This document shows, one piece after another, positions 17,035-26,767 of a stretch of DNA of 64,000 nucleotides (the first letter of the stretch is position 1; every line of letters begins with the position of its first letter). Location: positions 564,054-628,053 of the forward strand of contig NZ_LMEY01000001.1 of assembly GCF_001426665.1 (NCBI RefSeq), read 5' to 3'. The notes beneath the pieces were generated by a model. It saw nothing but the letters and a program-made list of their open reading frames with translations, had not been told where the DNA came from and did not search any database. The position numbers and the translations under genes were made by a program. This stretch comes from Rhizobium sp. Root1334 (GTDB lineage: Bacteria > Pseudomonadota > Alphaproteobacteria > Rhizobiales > Rhizobiaceae).

Positions 17035-18588
17035 TCAATACCAGGCATCGGCCATGCTGCTCTTGCGTCGTGTCATATAGTCGTCCAACGCCTCGTCGAT
17101 TGCCACATCCAGCGGCGGCGCTTCATATTCGGCCAGCGTCTTTTTCCAGCGCTTGTTGGCGCGCGCCGCCATGTCGGTCGAGCCGCCCTCCTCGCTCCAT
17201 TTTTCAAAAGGTTCGTTGTCGGAGAGAGCGGAATCCCAAAATGCGGTTTGATAGTTGCGCATGGTGTGATCGCAGCCGAGAAAATGGCTACCCGGTCCCA
17301 CCTGCAGGAAGGCGTCCATGGCCAGCGTATTGTCGTCCACCACGACACCCGCGAGGTAGGAATGCAATGCGCCGCAAAAATCCGTGTCCATGACGAATTT
17401 CTCGTAGGACATCGCCAGCAGCCCATCGAGGAAGCCGGCGGAATGCAGGATGAAGTTGGCGCCGCAATGCACGGCAGACAGCATCGACATGACGCCTTCC
17501 TGCATTGCCTGTGCATCCGGCAGCTTCGAATTGGAGAAATTGCCGGCGCAGCGCAGCGGCAATTTCAGCCGCCGGGCGAGTTGGCCGATCACCATCGAGC
17601 CTATGGCCGGTTCCGGTGTGCCGAAGGTCGGCGATCCCGAGCGCAGCGACATGGACGACAGGAAATTGCCGAAGATCACCGGCGCGCCCTTGCGCTCCAG
17701 CTGGGTCAACGCACAGCCGGCCAGCGTCTCAGCGTAAGACTGGGCAATCGCTCCGGCATTGGTGACCGGCCCCATGGCGCCACCGAGAATGAACGGCACG
17801 ATGACGGCAGCCTGATTGGCACGGGCATAGGCGCGCAGCGATTTCGTCATGGTGCCATCCCAGACGAGCGGCGAGTTGACGTTGACATTGCCAAGGATGA
17901 CGCAGTTCTGATCGACGAAATCACGGCCGAAGACGATCCGCGCCATGTCGATCGAATCCTCCGCCCGGTCTTCGGCGGTGATCGACCCCATGAAGGCGCG
18001 ATCGGAATATTTGATATGGCTGTAGACCATGTCGAGATGGCGCTTATTGACCGGCACATCGACCGGCTCGCAGATCGTACCGCCGGAATGGTGCAGCCAG
18101 GGGCTCGACTGGGCGAGCTTGATGAAATTGCGGAAATCTTCCAGCGTGCCGTAACGGCGGCCCTTGTCGAGGTCCATGACGAAGGGCGAGCCATAGGCCG
18201 GGGAGAAGACAACATTCCTGCCGCCGATCTCGACATTATGGGCGGGATTGCGGGCGTGCTGGGTAAACTGGGCGGGTGCAGTGGAAACGATCTCGTTCAG
18301 CATGCCGGGCTCGAAGCGGACAAGCAGACCATCGACCTTCGCCCCTGCCCGCTTCCAGTGGTCGATCGATGCGGGATCGTCGCGGAACTCGATGCCAACC
18401 TCAGACAGGATGCGATCGGCGACCCGCTCGATCTTCTGAAGGTTTTCCTCGCTGAGGATATCATAGGTCGGGATGTTGCGGGCGATATAGGGGACGCCCG
18501 TAATCCTGGCCGAATTGTCACGCCTTGCCGGTCGCGCCGAGCGTGAACGTCTTGCCGGTTCTGCTTCGTTAGCCACAAGCGTTTCCAT
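17035..18588 (-). CDS. MttB-superfamily (trimethylamine methyltransferase-like) protein, non-pyrrolysine
   Basis: 517 residues and open throughout, so no in-frame amber codon for pyrrolysine. Conserved stretches include FSPAYGSPFVMDLDKGRR, NAGAIAQSYAETLAG and the C-terminal GGSTDMAARANKRWK. Superfamily members transfer methyl groups from quaternary amines (glycine betaine, proline betaine, carnitine) to a corrinoid protein. No corrinoid protein or activase gene is nearby, so the acceptor is unknown. The ATG has GGGGAGG six bases upstream. The first about 30 residues are Arg-rich and variable. It forms an operon with the flavoprotein and is divergent from the LysR gene. Confidence 0.87.
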   Translation of the reverse strand: METLVANEAEPARRSRSARPARRDNSARITGVPYIARNIPTYDILSEENLQKIERVADRILSEVGIEFRDDPASIDHWKRAGAKVDGLLVRFEPGMLNEIVSTAPAQFTQHARNPAHNVEIGGRNVVFSPAYGSPFVMDLDKGRRYGTLEDFRNFIKLAQSSPWLHHSGGTICEPVDVPVNKRHLDMVYSHIKYSDRAFMGSITAEDRAEDSIDMARIVFGRDFVDQNCVILGNVNVNSPLVWDGTMTKSLRAYARANQAAVIVPFILGGAMGPVTNAGAIAQSYAETLAGCALTQLERKGAPVIFGNFLSSMSLRSGSPTFGTPEPAIGSMVIGQLARRLKLPLRCAGNFSNSKLPDAQAMQEGVMSMLSAVHCGANFILHSAGFLDGLLAMSYEKFVMDTDFCGALHSYLAGVVVDDNTLAMDAFLQVGPGSHFLGCDHTMRNYQTAFWDSALSDNEPFEKWSEEGGSTDMAARANKRWKKTLAEYEAPPLDVAIDEALDDYMTRRKSSMADAWY

Positions 18589-18678
18589 CGGATGCCTCCC
18601 CTTTTCTCAGTCGAGGCTAGCCGCGAAAAAGATCAGTGTAACGCTGGAAAAATTGGAGACATGATATAAGCTGTATTT

Positions 18679-19602
18679 ATGGAAACTCTGCGCCGCCTGC
18701 TGCCTTCTGCCTCCAGTCTGATCGTCTTTGAGGCGGCCGGGCGACATCAGAACTTCACGCGTGCCGCCAATGAGCTGGCAATGACGCAGGCCGCCGTTTC
18801 CTATGCCATTCGTGGCCTGGAGGAACAACTGGGCGTGCCGTTGTTTCACCGGGTTCATCGCGCGGTGCAATTGACGGAAGCGGGCGAAAAGTTCCATGCC
18901 GACGTGTCGCTCGGACTGTCGCGCATCCAGAAATCGGCCGAAGAAATCCGGGCCAAGCGGCGCGAGACCAATGTGACGCTCGCCGCATCCACAGCCTTTG
19001 CCTCGATGTGGATGCTGCCACGGCTGACGAAACTGCGTGAAGACCTGCCCGAGATCGACCTGCGCATCCAGACCAGCGTGCGCGATCTCGATCTTGAGGA
19101 AGAGCCGATCCCGCTTGCCATCCGCGGCGGCGGCGATCCGGTCAACTGGCCGCGCTACCATACCGCACTTCTGGCGCCCGAGGTGATCTGCGCCGTCGCA
19201 TCACCCGCCTTCGTCGAGGCCAACGGCATGCCGCAACGGCCGGCCGATTTGTTGAAGCACCCGTTGATCCATCTGGAAGAACCAGTCAGGCAAGCCTACA
19301 GCTGGCAGGAATGGTTTGCCAGTGCCGGCGTTTCCTACCCCGCCAAGGCACGGCGGTTGACGCTGAACGATTATGTCCTGGTGATCCAGGCGGTGCTGGC
19401 CGGTGAAGGCGTCGCGCTTGGATGGAACCATCTGATCGAGCGGCAGGTTCGCTCGGGCGCGCTGGTTCCGGTCGGCAATCATGTGCTGAAGACCGATCTG
19501 GCCTTTTACGTCGTCTGGCCGCGCTCACGCGAACTCAACCAACAGGCACGCCGGGTGCGCGATTGGCTCCTGGAGGAAGGACGCCGGGAGCGGGAGAGTT
19601 GA
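18679..19602 (+). CDS. LysR family regulator (GcvA-like)
   Basis: 307 residues. An N-terminal winged HTH (about 10-68: SLIVFEAAGRHQNFTRAANE, then TQAAVSYAIRGLEEQLGVPL) is followed by a periplasmic-binding-protein-like effector domain (about 95-300). It starts 90 bp from the divergent MttB-like gene, the classic arrangement in which a LysR activator controls the neighbouring operon and itself. The co-inducer would be expected to be an N-methylated compound if the operon assignment is right (inference). Confidence 0.92.
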   Translation: METLRRLLPSASSLIVFEAAGRHQNFTRAANELAMTQAAVSYAIRGLEEQLGVPLFHRVHRAVQLTEAGEKFHADVSLGLSRIQKSAEEIRAKRRETNVTLAASTAFASMWMLPRLTKLREDLPEIDLRIQTSVRDLDLEEEPIPLAIRGGGDPVNWPRYHTALLAPEVICAVASPAFVEANGMPQRPADLLKHPLIHLEEPVRQAYSWQEWFASAGVSYPAKARRLTLNDYVLVIQAVLAGEGVALGWNHLIERQVRSGALVPVGNHVLKTDLAFYVVWPRSRELNQQARRVRDWLLEEGRRERES

Positions 19603-19606
19603 AGGC

Positions 19607-20968
19607 TCAGACCGCGACGGAGAGTGCGGGGCTGGTCTCGCGATATTTCTCAGCGAGATAACGCAGCGTCGTGACAGAGTCTGCTGGCTTGCCGTAAAAA
19701 TAGCCCTGCCCCATGCCGCAGCCAAGCCCTTTGAGCTTCAGCGCCTCGGAGAAATCCTCGATCCCCTCGGCAACGACCTCGAGGTTGAGCCCCTCGCACA
19801 TGGCGATGATCGCCTTGACGATATGCTCGGACGCGCGGTCGGCGGAGATGCGCGAAACGAAGGCGCGATCGACCTTGACCTTGTCGAAGGAGAAATCCCG
19901 CAGGCGCCCAAGACTTGATTGCCCCGTGCCGAAATCGTCGAGCGAGATGCGAACGCCGGCGGCGCGCAGTTCGGTGACGATCCTCTGGGCAACATCCGCA
20001 TCGGTCATCACAGCGGTCTCGGTGATTTCGAGTTCCAGCCGACGTGGATCAAGTCCCGCACGCTGGATGATCGACAGGACATTGGTGGCCGTCATCGGGT
20101 CCATCAGCTGCGCCGACGACAGATTGAAGGATAAAAACAGCTCCTTCGGCCAGAGCAGTGCCGTCTCAGCCGCCTTGCGCAGCAGGGTCTCGGACAGGGA
20201 ATCGATGAAGCCGCGCTCTTCGGCGAGCGGCACGAAAACGGCGGGAGAGACATAGCCCAGATCCGGATCACACCAGCGGGCGAGCGCTTCGAAACCCACC
20301 ACCATTTCAGTCTTCAAATTGACGATCGGCTGAAAATGGACATCGACCTCATCGGCGATGATTGCATTGCGCAGCGCCTGCTCCAGCTGCGTCGCGCGCT
20401 TCATCTCCTGGGCGATTTCCTGGGAATAGACGGTGATCTGGCCACGGCCGCGACGTTTGGAACGGTAGAGCGCCGTATCGGCGCTTTTCAAGAGGTCCTC
20501 GAATTCCTCACCGGCGAACGGATAAACGGCGAATCCGAAGGAGGCGGACAGGCGAACATTGCGCTCGCCCAGATCAAAGGGGGCCGACAAAACCTCTTTC
20601 AGCATCTGGCCGATCTTTTCGGCGGCCTTGCGCTCGAAGACCAGCGGCAAGACGAAGGCGAACTCGTCGCCGCCAGCGCGGATGACCGTTGCACCATCCG
20701 GTACGCAGGCCAGAAGGCGGCTTGCCACCTGGCACAGGATTTCATCGCCGGCATTGGGACCGAAGAGATCGTTGATAGGCTTGAATCCGTCGAGATTGGC
20801 AAGGCCGATCGTGAACGGCGCGGGATCGCTGGCGCGATCGGCGGCGATTTCACGCACCTTGTCACGCAGTCTGTAGGAATTGCCCAGCCCGGTCAGCGGA
20901 TCGGTATAGGCCATTGCATGCAGGTCATTCCGGCTGATGTGCTGAGACGGTGTTTCAGCAGAATTCAT
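19607..20968 (-). CDS. Cytosolic GGDEF-EAL protein (cyclic-di-GMP turnover)
   Basis: 453 residues with no membrane segment and no sensory domain. GGDEF domain about 15-180 with an intact GGDEF at 99-103; EAL domain about 195-440 with EAL at 227-229 and DDFGTG near 346. The RxxD inhibitory site expected five residues before GGDEF is absent (PDGA there). Both catalytic signatures look intact, so it could make and/or break c-di-GMP; which dominates cannot be told. The usual DIDxFKxxND substrate motif reads NLDGFKPIND. GGGA precedes the ATG. It is monocistronic and convergent with the LysR gene, leaving a 4-bp gap. Confidence 0.93.
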   Translation of the reverse strand: MNSAETPSQHISRNDLHAMAYTDPLTGLGNSYRLRDKVREIAADRASDPAPFTIGLANLDGFKPINDLFGPNAGDEILCQVASRLLACVPDGATVIRAGGDEFAFVLPLVFERKAAEKIGQMLKEVLSAPFDLGERNVRLSASFGFAVYPFAGEEFEDLLKSADTALYRSKRRGRGQITVYSQEIAQEMKRATQLEQALRNAIIADEVDVHFQPIVNLKTEMVVGFEALARWCDPDLGYVSPAVFVPLAEERGFIDSLSETLLRKAAETALLWPKELFLSFNLSSAQLMDPMTATNVLSIIQRAGLDPRRLELEITETAVMTDADVAQRIVTELRAAGVRISLDDFGTGQSSLGRLRDFSFDKVKVDRAFVSRISADRASEHIVKAIIAMCEGLNLEVVAEGIEDFSEALKLKGLGCGMGQGYFYGKPADSVTTLRYLAEKYRETSPALSVAV

Positions 20969-21167
20969 AAACGCATTCCCAGGATTTGGATTCAGGCAGT
21001 CTCAGGAACAGACGATGGGCATGGAGAGTTAAAATTTCGAAAGCGCCTCTTGCCCTCTTTCCGCATCCTTCTCCCTAATTCTAGGGAGTTGACATAAATA
21101 TGGTTCAAACCCGTGCTTTTGCTTGGCTTTCCCGCCTTATTTTAGAGATTGCAAACTTGGTGAGCGA

Positions 21168-22904
21168 TTACCCCGCCATGCGTTCAGTTTTCGCGTTGAC
21201 GAACTTGCGGTAGACGGCCTCGATCATGTCTGGGCTGATCGGCTTGGTGATATAGTCATCCATGCCGGCCAGCTTGCTTTGTTCTATATCGATGTCGAGC
21301 GCCTGCGCCGTGACGGCGATGATGGGCGTCTGGAACACTGCATTTTTCTCAAGAGCGCGGATGGCGCGTGTCGCGTCAAATCCATTCATCACCGGCATCG
21401 AGACGTCCATCAGCACAAGGTTCGGCCGGTATTGCTGCCACAGCTTGACGGCCTCCTCGCCGTTGGCGGCGATACGATAGGATATGCCGATCCCTTCGAG
21501 AATCTGGGCAAAGACGAACTGGTTGATTTCGTTGTCCTCGGCGACCACGACTTCGACTTCCGGCATGGGCCGGCCGGTCAGGTTGGCTTCCGGCACAATA
21601 ATATCCCAATCGGCAGGGCCTTCGGCTTCCACCGACGGCAACGCGCCGATGCCGTGTTCGCATAACGCCGTAATGCTGGCGCGCAATTCGACGGCTTTCC
21701 AATCCTTGGCGATCAACAGGGAGGGAGACACCGTCCAGTTCGCAAGCGTCGCCAGTGCATGGGCCATCGTGCCGTCGATCAGAAGGGCATCGATCGTGAT
21801 CCCGCGCGCTGTACACGCATCCTTGAACGCTGCAAGCTCAGTGGCGTTTCTGACCGCGCAGGCATCAAAACCCCAGCGGCGCAGCTGCGGCACCAGGTTG
21901 ATTTCAAGAGCAGCGGCGGCCGTCATCAAGAGGATTTTCTGCCTGCCCCTCATGTCGGGGTCGATGATGGCACCCGCCTCGACCAGATGCTGCATGTCAA
22001 TCGAGCGGAAGGGGTCGTAGCAATTCTGCGCCGGGGCAAAGGTGCTGTAATCCTTGACTTGCAACGGCGACCGGCCGGACGTGATGCCATCCAGCCCGTC
22101 ATATCCCACGACCAGATCGGTCACGTCGTTCATGCAGGTGACCAGCAGATGTTTGCCGGGATCGCCGACACGGAACTTGCGGGTGACGACCCAGAGATCC
22201 TCGCCATCCGCCTTCACAATCTGCTCCGGCTGGCAATGGATAACGCCGCTCTCCAGCGTTACGCGGTCGGAGCGTTCGAATTTTTCGGCCAGATCCGGCT
22301 CGAGAAGATCCCAGACGGACCGACCAAGGATGGCGTCCGGGGTCATGCCGTGGAGGTCACAGAAGGCCTTGTTGACGGCGATATAGCTGAGGTTGCGATC
22401 TTTCACGCAGAGCGGGTTGGGCAGGCAATCGAGAATGCCCTCGGTCAGTTCGACGCGTTCCATATCGAGCTGCATCTGCTCGTCGCGCTTTTTCTGCTCG
22501 GAAACATCGTTGATTGCGACGATGCCGAGACCGTTCGACAAGCGCCGCGTGCGCACGTTGATCCAGCGGTGGCGGCCGATGCGTTCGACCACATCGAAAC
22601 GCTCGCGCCAATGGTGCGACAGATGTTCGGAAATCCATTCCTCACGATTGGCATGGCGGCGGCTGCTCTCGGGCGCCGTGCCGCTGCGAACGCCGGAATC
22701 GAAGATCGCGCCGAGAAAATCCTTCAGCCGTGTTCCAGCCTCCAGAAAATGCGCCGGAATGGGATAGAACTGGAGAATGGGGCGTGTGGCAAAAACAATC
22801 TCATCATTCTTGTCGCAGACAAGAATGGCCAAGCCGAGCGCGTCAGACGTCGCCTCAAGCACCGTTTTCTGGATGTTCGCGCCGAAAGACGCTACATCAT
22901 TCAT
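21168..22904 (-). CDS. PAS-PAS-receiver protein without histidine kinase core
   Basis: 578 residues. Two PAS-type domains (about 10-130 and 150-270; the second starts LTEGILDCLPNPLCVKDRNL), a degenerate receiver-like segment (about 310-430, ITIDALLIDGTM) and a complete C-terminal receiver (450-570) with acidic pair AEDN, phospho-acceptor Asp about 500 in LMDVSMPVMNG, and conserved T and K (VTAQ, TKPIS). This is the order of a hybrid kinase, but no H-box or HATPase module lies between PAS and receiver. The ATG has GAGGG eight bases upstream. It is probably a signalling intermediate phosphorylated by another kinase. Confidence 0.88.
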   Translation of the reverse strand: MNDVASFGANIQKTVLEATSDALGLAILVCDKNDEIVFATRPILQFYPIPAHFLEAGTRLKDFLGAIFDSGVRSGTAPESSRRHANREEWISEHLSHHWRERFDVVERIGRHRWINVRTRRLSNGLGIVAINDVSEQKKRDEQMQLDMERVELTEGILDCLPNPLCVKDRNLSYIAVNKAFCDLHGMTPDAILGRSVWDLLEPDLAEKFERSDRVTLESGVIHCQPEQIVKADGEDLWVVTRKFRVGDPGKHLLVTCMNDVTDLVVGYDGLDGITSGRSPLQVKDYSTFAPAQNCYDPFRSIDMQHLVEAGAIIDPDMRGRQKILLMTAAAALEINLVPQLRRWGFDACAVRNATELAAFKDACTARGITIDALLIDGTMAHALATLANWTVSPSLLIAKDWKAVELRASITALCEHGIGALPSVEAEGPADWDIIVPEANLTGRPMPEVEVVVAEDNEINQFVFAQILEGIGISYRIAANGEEAVKLWQQYRPNLVLMDVSMPVMNGFDATRAIRALEKNAVFQTPIIAVTAQALDIDIEQSKLAGMDDYITKPISPDMIEAVYRKFVNAKTERMAG

Positions 22905-23186
22905 TGCATAGCCCTCATATAACCTTGGCGGCTTCTTTTTCCGGGGACATGCTGACGAACGCGCCGATCAGGCCGTATCTGGGGTTCCGTTCCCGGGCGG
23001 ACAGCTGCGCCACAGGCTCCAAATGACAAAACCTGTGCTCATTCAGGCTGTCGCCGAACCTCGCAGCTTTGTATTAAGGCCAGATTAAACCCGGCTAAAT
23101 TTGTCATGGGGCCTACACCTCGACACAGCCGGGGATAGACCCTCGATCACACTTTCCATGTGCAGCCGAATCCCCGACAATAGACC

Positions 23187-24986
23187 ATGGCCATCAAGCA
23201 ACTTTCGGAAACCCTCATCAATCAGATCGCCGCCGGTGAGGTCATTGAACGCCCTGCCAGCGCGGCCAAGGAACTGATCGAGAATGCGCTCGATGCGGGC
23301 GCCACCCGTATCGAAATCGCCACTGCGGGCGGCGGCAAGACCTTGTTGCGGGTGACTGACAATGGCTGCGGCATGGGGCCGGACGATCTGGAACTGGCGG
23401 TGCGTCGCCATTGCACGTCCAAGCTCGATGACAATCTTCTCGATATCCGCACGCTCGGGTTTCGTGGCGAAGCTCTGCCATCGATCGGTTCGGTTGCCCG
23501 GCTGACGATCACCAGCCGGCCTGGTGGTGCCAGCCACGGTGCCGAGATCGGCGTTTTCGGTGGCAAGCTGCAGCCGGTGAAACCCGCCGCCGTCAACCAG
23601 GGTACCGTGGTCGAAGTCCGCGATCTCTTTTTCGCGACGCCGGCACGGCTCAACTTCATGAAGACCGAACGGGCGGAAGCATCCGCCATCTCCGAGGTCG
23701 TGCGGCGCATGGCGATCGCCTTTCCGGAGGTGCGTTTCGTGCTGTCCGGCTCTGATCGCACGACGCTGGAATTCGCTTCTACCGGTGATGACCGGCTGGC
23801 CCGCATCGCCCAGGTGCTGGGCCGGGATTTCCGCGACAATGCGATCGAGATCGATGCCGAGCGCGAGGGCGCGCGGCTGACCGGCTTTGCCGGAGTACCG
23901 ACTTTCAATCGTGGCAATTCATTGCAGCAATATGCCTTCGTCAATGGCCGTCCGGTACAGGACAAACTGATCTGGTCGGCATTGCGGGCCGCCTATGCCG
24001 AGACCATCCCGCAGGGGCGCTATCCGGTGGCCGTATTGTCACTGACGATCGATCCGGATGTCGTCGATGTCAACGTGCACCCGGCAAAGTCCGACGTCCG
24101 CTTCCGTGATCCGGGAATGATACGCGGCCTGATCATCGGCGCGATCCGCCAGGCGCTGGCTCAAGATGGCGACCGGGCTTCGACCACCGGTGCCAGCGGG
24201 CTGATGCGAGCCTTCCGGCCGGAGCCGCAAAGGCAAAACGCAAACTGGACGGCCGCCTCCTCCCCCTACCGGCCTATGGATTTCGGCTCGGAGTCCAATG
24301 GCTTCAGCGAACGGCCGCAGGCAGCCTTTGCCGAAATGGCGATACCGTCCGCTCGCGCCCCAATGAGCGAACCCGAACTGGCGGCGGCTCCGCAACCGGA
24401 TAAAGCCCACCCGCTGGGTGCGGCGCGGGCACAGCTGCACGAAAACTACATCGTTGCCCAGACCGAAGACGGCCTCGTCATCGTCGATCAGCATGCCGCC
24501 CATGAACGGCTGGTGTTCGAGGAATTGCGCAAGGGCCTGAATTCGCGGCCGATCCCGGCCCAGGCCCTGCTCATTCCCGAGATCGTCGATCTGCCGGAAG
24601 ACGATTGCGACCGGTTGATCAGCCATTCGGCCGAATTCTCAAGGCTCGGGCTCGGCATCGAACGGTTCGGCCCGGGTGCCATCGCCATCCGCGAGACACC
24701 TTCCATGCTCGGCGAGATGGATGCGGTTGGGCTGGTACGGCAACTGGCCGACGAACTGGCCGAATGGGATACCGCCAACGGTCTTGCCAGCCGGCTCGAT
24801 TATCTCGCTGCTACGATGGCCTGCCACGGCTCGGTGCGTTCCGGACGGCGGCTGCGCCCCGAGGAAATGAACGCGCTGCTCAGGCAGATGGAGGCGACGC
24901 CCGGTTCTGGCCAGTGCAACCACGGACGACCGACCTATATCGAGCTGAAGCTTTCCGATATCGAACGGCTGTTCGGGCGCAGTTAA
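23187..24986 (+). CDS. mutL: DNA mismatch repair protein MutL
   Basis: 599 residues. The N-terminal GHKL ATPase has all motifs: ENALDAGAT (Mg/ATP), DNGCGMG and [13 protein letters not shown]. The MutL transducer domain follows to about 330, then a variable linker and the C-terminal dimerisation domain (about 410-599). The C-terminal domain contains [13 protein letters not shown], which matches the DQHA(x)2E(x)4E endonuclease motif, so this MutL should nick DNA itself, as in bacteria that lack MutH. It is monocistronic or leads into the DUF2093 gene 160 bp on. Confidence 0.96.
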   Translation: MAIKQLSETLINQIAAGEVIERPASAAKELIENALDAGATRIEIATAGGGKTLLRVTDNGCGMGPDDLELAVRRHCTSKLDDNLLDIRTLGFRGEALPSIGSVARLTITSRPGGASHGAEIGVFGGKLQPVKPAAVNQGTVVEVRDLFFATPARLNFMKTERAEASAISEVVRRMAIAFPEVRFVLSGSDRTTLEFASTGDDRLARIAQVLGRDFRDNAIEIDAEREGARLTGFAGVPTFNRGNSLQQYAFVNGRPVQDKLIWSALRAAYAETIPQGRYPVAVLSLTIDPDVVDVNVHPAKSDVRFRDPGMIRGLIIGAIRQALAQDGDRASTTGASGLMRAFRPEPQRQNANWTAASSPYRPMDFGSESNGFSERPQAAFAEMAIPSARAPMSEPELAAAPQPDKAHPLGAARAQLHENYIVAQTEDGLVIVDQHAAHERLVFEELRKGLNSRPIPAQALLIPEIVDLPEDDCDRLISHSAEFSRLGLGIERFGPGAIAIRETPSMLGEMDAVGLVRQLADELAEWDTANGLASRLDYLAATMACHGSVRSGRRLRPEEMNALLRQMEATPGSGQCNHGRPTYIELKLSDIERLFGRS

Positions 24987-25147
24987 GCAGCCAGTCCGTC
25001 AATTGCGCTGGAAATCTCGGCAATGTCGCGCTAGAGCATGGTCACAACAGATGACGCTGGAACGCTCGTCTTGACGCGTTCATCCGGATGCCCGTCGAGA
25101 CAGCGCCACCAAAGAGCGGACGACAAGTGATGCGGGGTCGCAGGACG

Positions 25148-25375
25148 ATGAACAGATTTGAGGGCAACAGCAACCGGGAAGCCAAAATCCGCTATCTCGA
25201 CGGCGACTTCCAGATCGTGCTGCCCGGATCGCATGTCATCTGCGCGATGACCGGCGCGGTCATCCCCGTCGATGAGTTGCGTTACTGGAGCGTTGCGCGG
25301 CAAGAGCCCTATGCCGACGCCGAAGCCTCCTATGAGGCCGACAAGCGTGCCGGCATCCTGCCAAACCAGAAGTAA
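25148..25375 (+). CDS. DUF2093 domain protein
   Basis: 75 residues from the ATG at 25148 (MNRFEGNSNREAKIRYLDGD). The sequence reads through the DUF2093 core, with ICAMTGAVIPVDELRYWSVARQEPY. The frame is open upstream to 25088, with another ATG at 25130; the chosen start gives the length and N-terminus I recall for rhizobial relatives, but AGGAC is only two or three bases away, so the start is uncertain. Function is unknown. In alphaproteobacteria it recurs beside lpxK and mutL, as here. Confidence 0.8.
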   Translation: MNRFEGNSNREAKIRYLDGDFQIVLPGSHVICAMTGAVIPVDELRYWSVARQEPYADAEASYEADKRAGILPNQK

Positions 25376-25416
25376 ATCTGCTTCATTCCTACCGGATCAC
25401 CTCTTGCAGCCTGCGC

Positions 25417-26448
25417 TTACGACTTGCGCAGGTTTCGGGTGCGGGCCGCGTTGACGGCTGCGTCGATGATCTTAGCCGGTGATCCGGGATCGTCGAAACG
25501 GACTTCCACTTCGATCACCCGGCTTTTTTCCATCAGTTCTCCGGCACGTCCATGCCCGGGTTCCAGTCGCACCATGTCCTTGGCAGTGGTCACCAACTGA
25601 TAGCCGTGGGCGGCGGCATGGTCGAGAAGATCGCCGATCTCGTCCTCGGTAAAATGATGATGATCGGGAAAGCTGCGGGTTTCGGCGATGACCGCCCCCG
25701 TTTCGCGAACCGTACGGAAGAATTTTTCCGGATCGGCAATACCGGCCCAAGCCAAAACCTGCACATCCTTCAGCCCACCATCATCGAGATGTTCGACATT
25801 GGCGGCATAAATCTGCTTGCCGGCGCGGGCGGAGCGGCGGATCAGGGCATCGGCGCGATCGCCGTTGCCGATCTTCAACAGCGCGGAGGCATGACGGATC
25901 TGCTGGGGGATCGGCGCCCGCACAGGACCGGCAGGGATCAGGAAGCCGTTGCCGATGCCACGGCGGCTATCGATCACCAGCAGGGAAAAATCGAATGTCA
26001 GCCGGGCGCTCTGAAAACCGTCGTCCATGATGATGAGGTCGGCGCCCTCAGCCACCAGCCGGCGCGCGCCTTCGACGCGTTTGCGGCAAACCACGGCCAG
26101 CCCCTCGCGGGCGAGAAGCAGCGGTTCGTCGCCGACGTCGCGGGCCCGGTGATGCGCCGGATCGACCACGGTCGTGACATCAAGCGAACCGCCATAACCG
26201 CGGCTGAGGAAGCCGGGTTTCAACCCGCGCTGACGGGCAGCCCGGGCAAGCGCGATTGCGGTCGGCGTCTTGCCTGCTCCACCAACGGTGAAATTGCCCA
26301 CGCAAATGACCGGAACTGGCACGGATGCGCGCCGCGCGTGATCCATGCGCGAGCCGGAAATACGCCCGTAAATCCAGGAAAACGGCCAGAGTCCGTAGGC
26401 GCGCCAATCCGCTTTTGTCCACCAGAATGGCGGTGCATCAGAAACCAT
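25417..26448 (-). CDS. lpxK: Tetraacyldisaccharide 4'-kinase (lipid A biosynthesis)
   Basis: 343 residues. It begins [20 protein letters not shown] with the membrane-proximal W-rich segment and has Walker [20 protein letters not shown] at about 51-69, DDGFQSARL (Walker B-like, DGFQ) and SDEP-region relatives. It transfers phosphate from ATP to the 4' position of the lipid A disaccharide at the inner membrane. The ATG has GGAAGGACTG directly upstream. In relatives it usually follows waaA; here waaA is 2.1 kb upstream with a HAD gene and a flagellin gene between them. Confidence 0.95.
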   Translation of the reverse strand: MVSDAPPFWWTKADWRAYGLWPFSWIYGRISGSRMDHARRASVPVPVICVGNFTVGGAGKTPTAIALARAARQRGLKPGFLSRGYGGSLDVTTVVDPAHHRARDVGDEPLLLAREGLAVVCRKRVEGARRLVAEGADLIIMDDGFQSARLTFDFSLLVIDSRRGIGNGFLIPAGPVRAPIPQQIRHASALLKIGNGDRADALIRRSARAGKQIYAANVEHLDDGGLKDVQVLAWAGIADPEKFFRTVRETGAVIAETRSFPDHHHFTEDEIGDLLDHAAAHGYQLVTTAKDMVRLEPGHGRAGELMEKSRVIEVEVRFDDPGSPAKIIDAAVNAARTRNLRKS

Positions 26449-26767
26449 CAGTCCTTCCAGGCCTCCCGCGCCGGCCGGTCACTCCCGGTTTTCGCAATCT
26501 TCTGCGCGGCAAATTCGTGTCCTATCGAAAACATTTTCTCAGCAGAGAAAACACTCCCGATCCGCGACACCAAACGTCAGATCGCCGGGAATTGCAAGCC
26601 GCGGGCGTACCAGCAGGCCCGATCGGCTGTTGACGCAGCACTGCCAAGCATGCCTGCGGCGCCTGCCACAACCCAGGCGGTATACCGAGTATTAACCAGA
26701 CTACGGCACTCTCGATTAACCAGGTTTGGTGCCCTCCGTTTTCTTGTTTTTCGTAGCGGATCTAAAA
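26449..26767. other. Divergent promoter region lpxK / flagellin
   Basis: About 320 bp without a gene. It contains a 7-bp inverted repeat TTTTCTC-AGCA-GAGAAAA (26535-26552) and two direct copies of ATTAACCAG (26691-26699 and 26715-26723, 24 bp apart) about 45-77 bp before the flagellin ATG. The direct repeats are candidates for an activator site of the flagellin gene; I do not recognise a known motif. Confidence 0.4.

Noticed and set aside
17035..18588. Pyrrolysine-containing methyltransferase
   Set aside because: The frame has no internal TAG and no pylTSBCD-like genes are present, so it belongs to the non-pyrrolysine branch.
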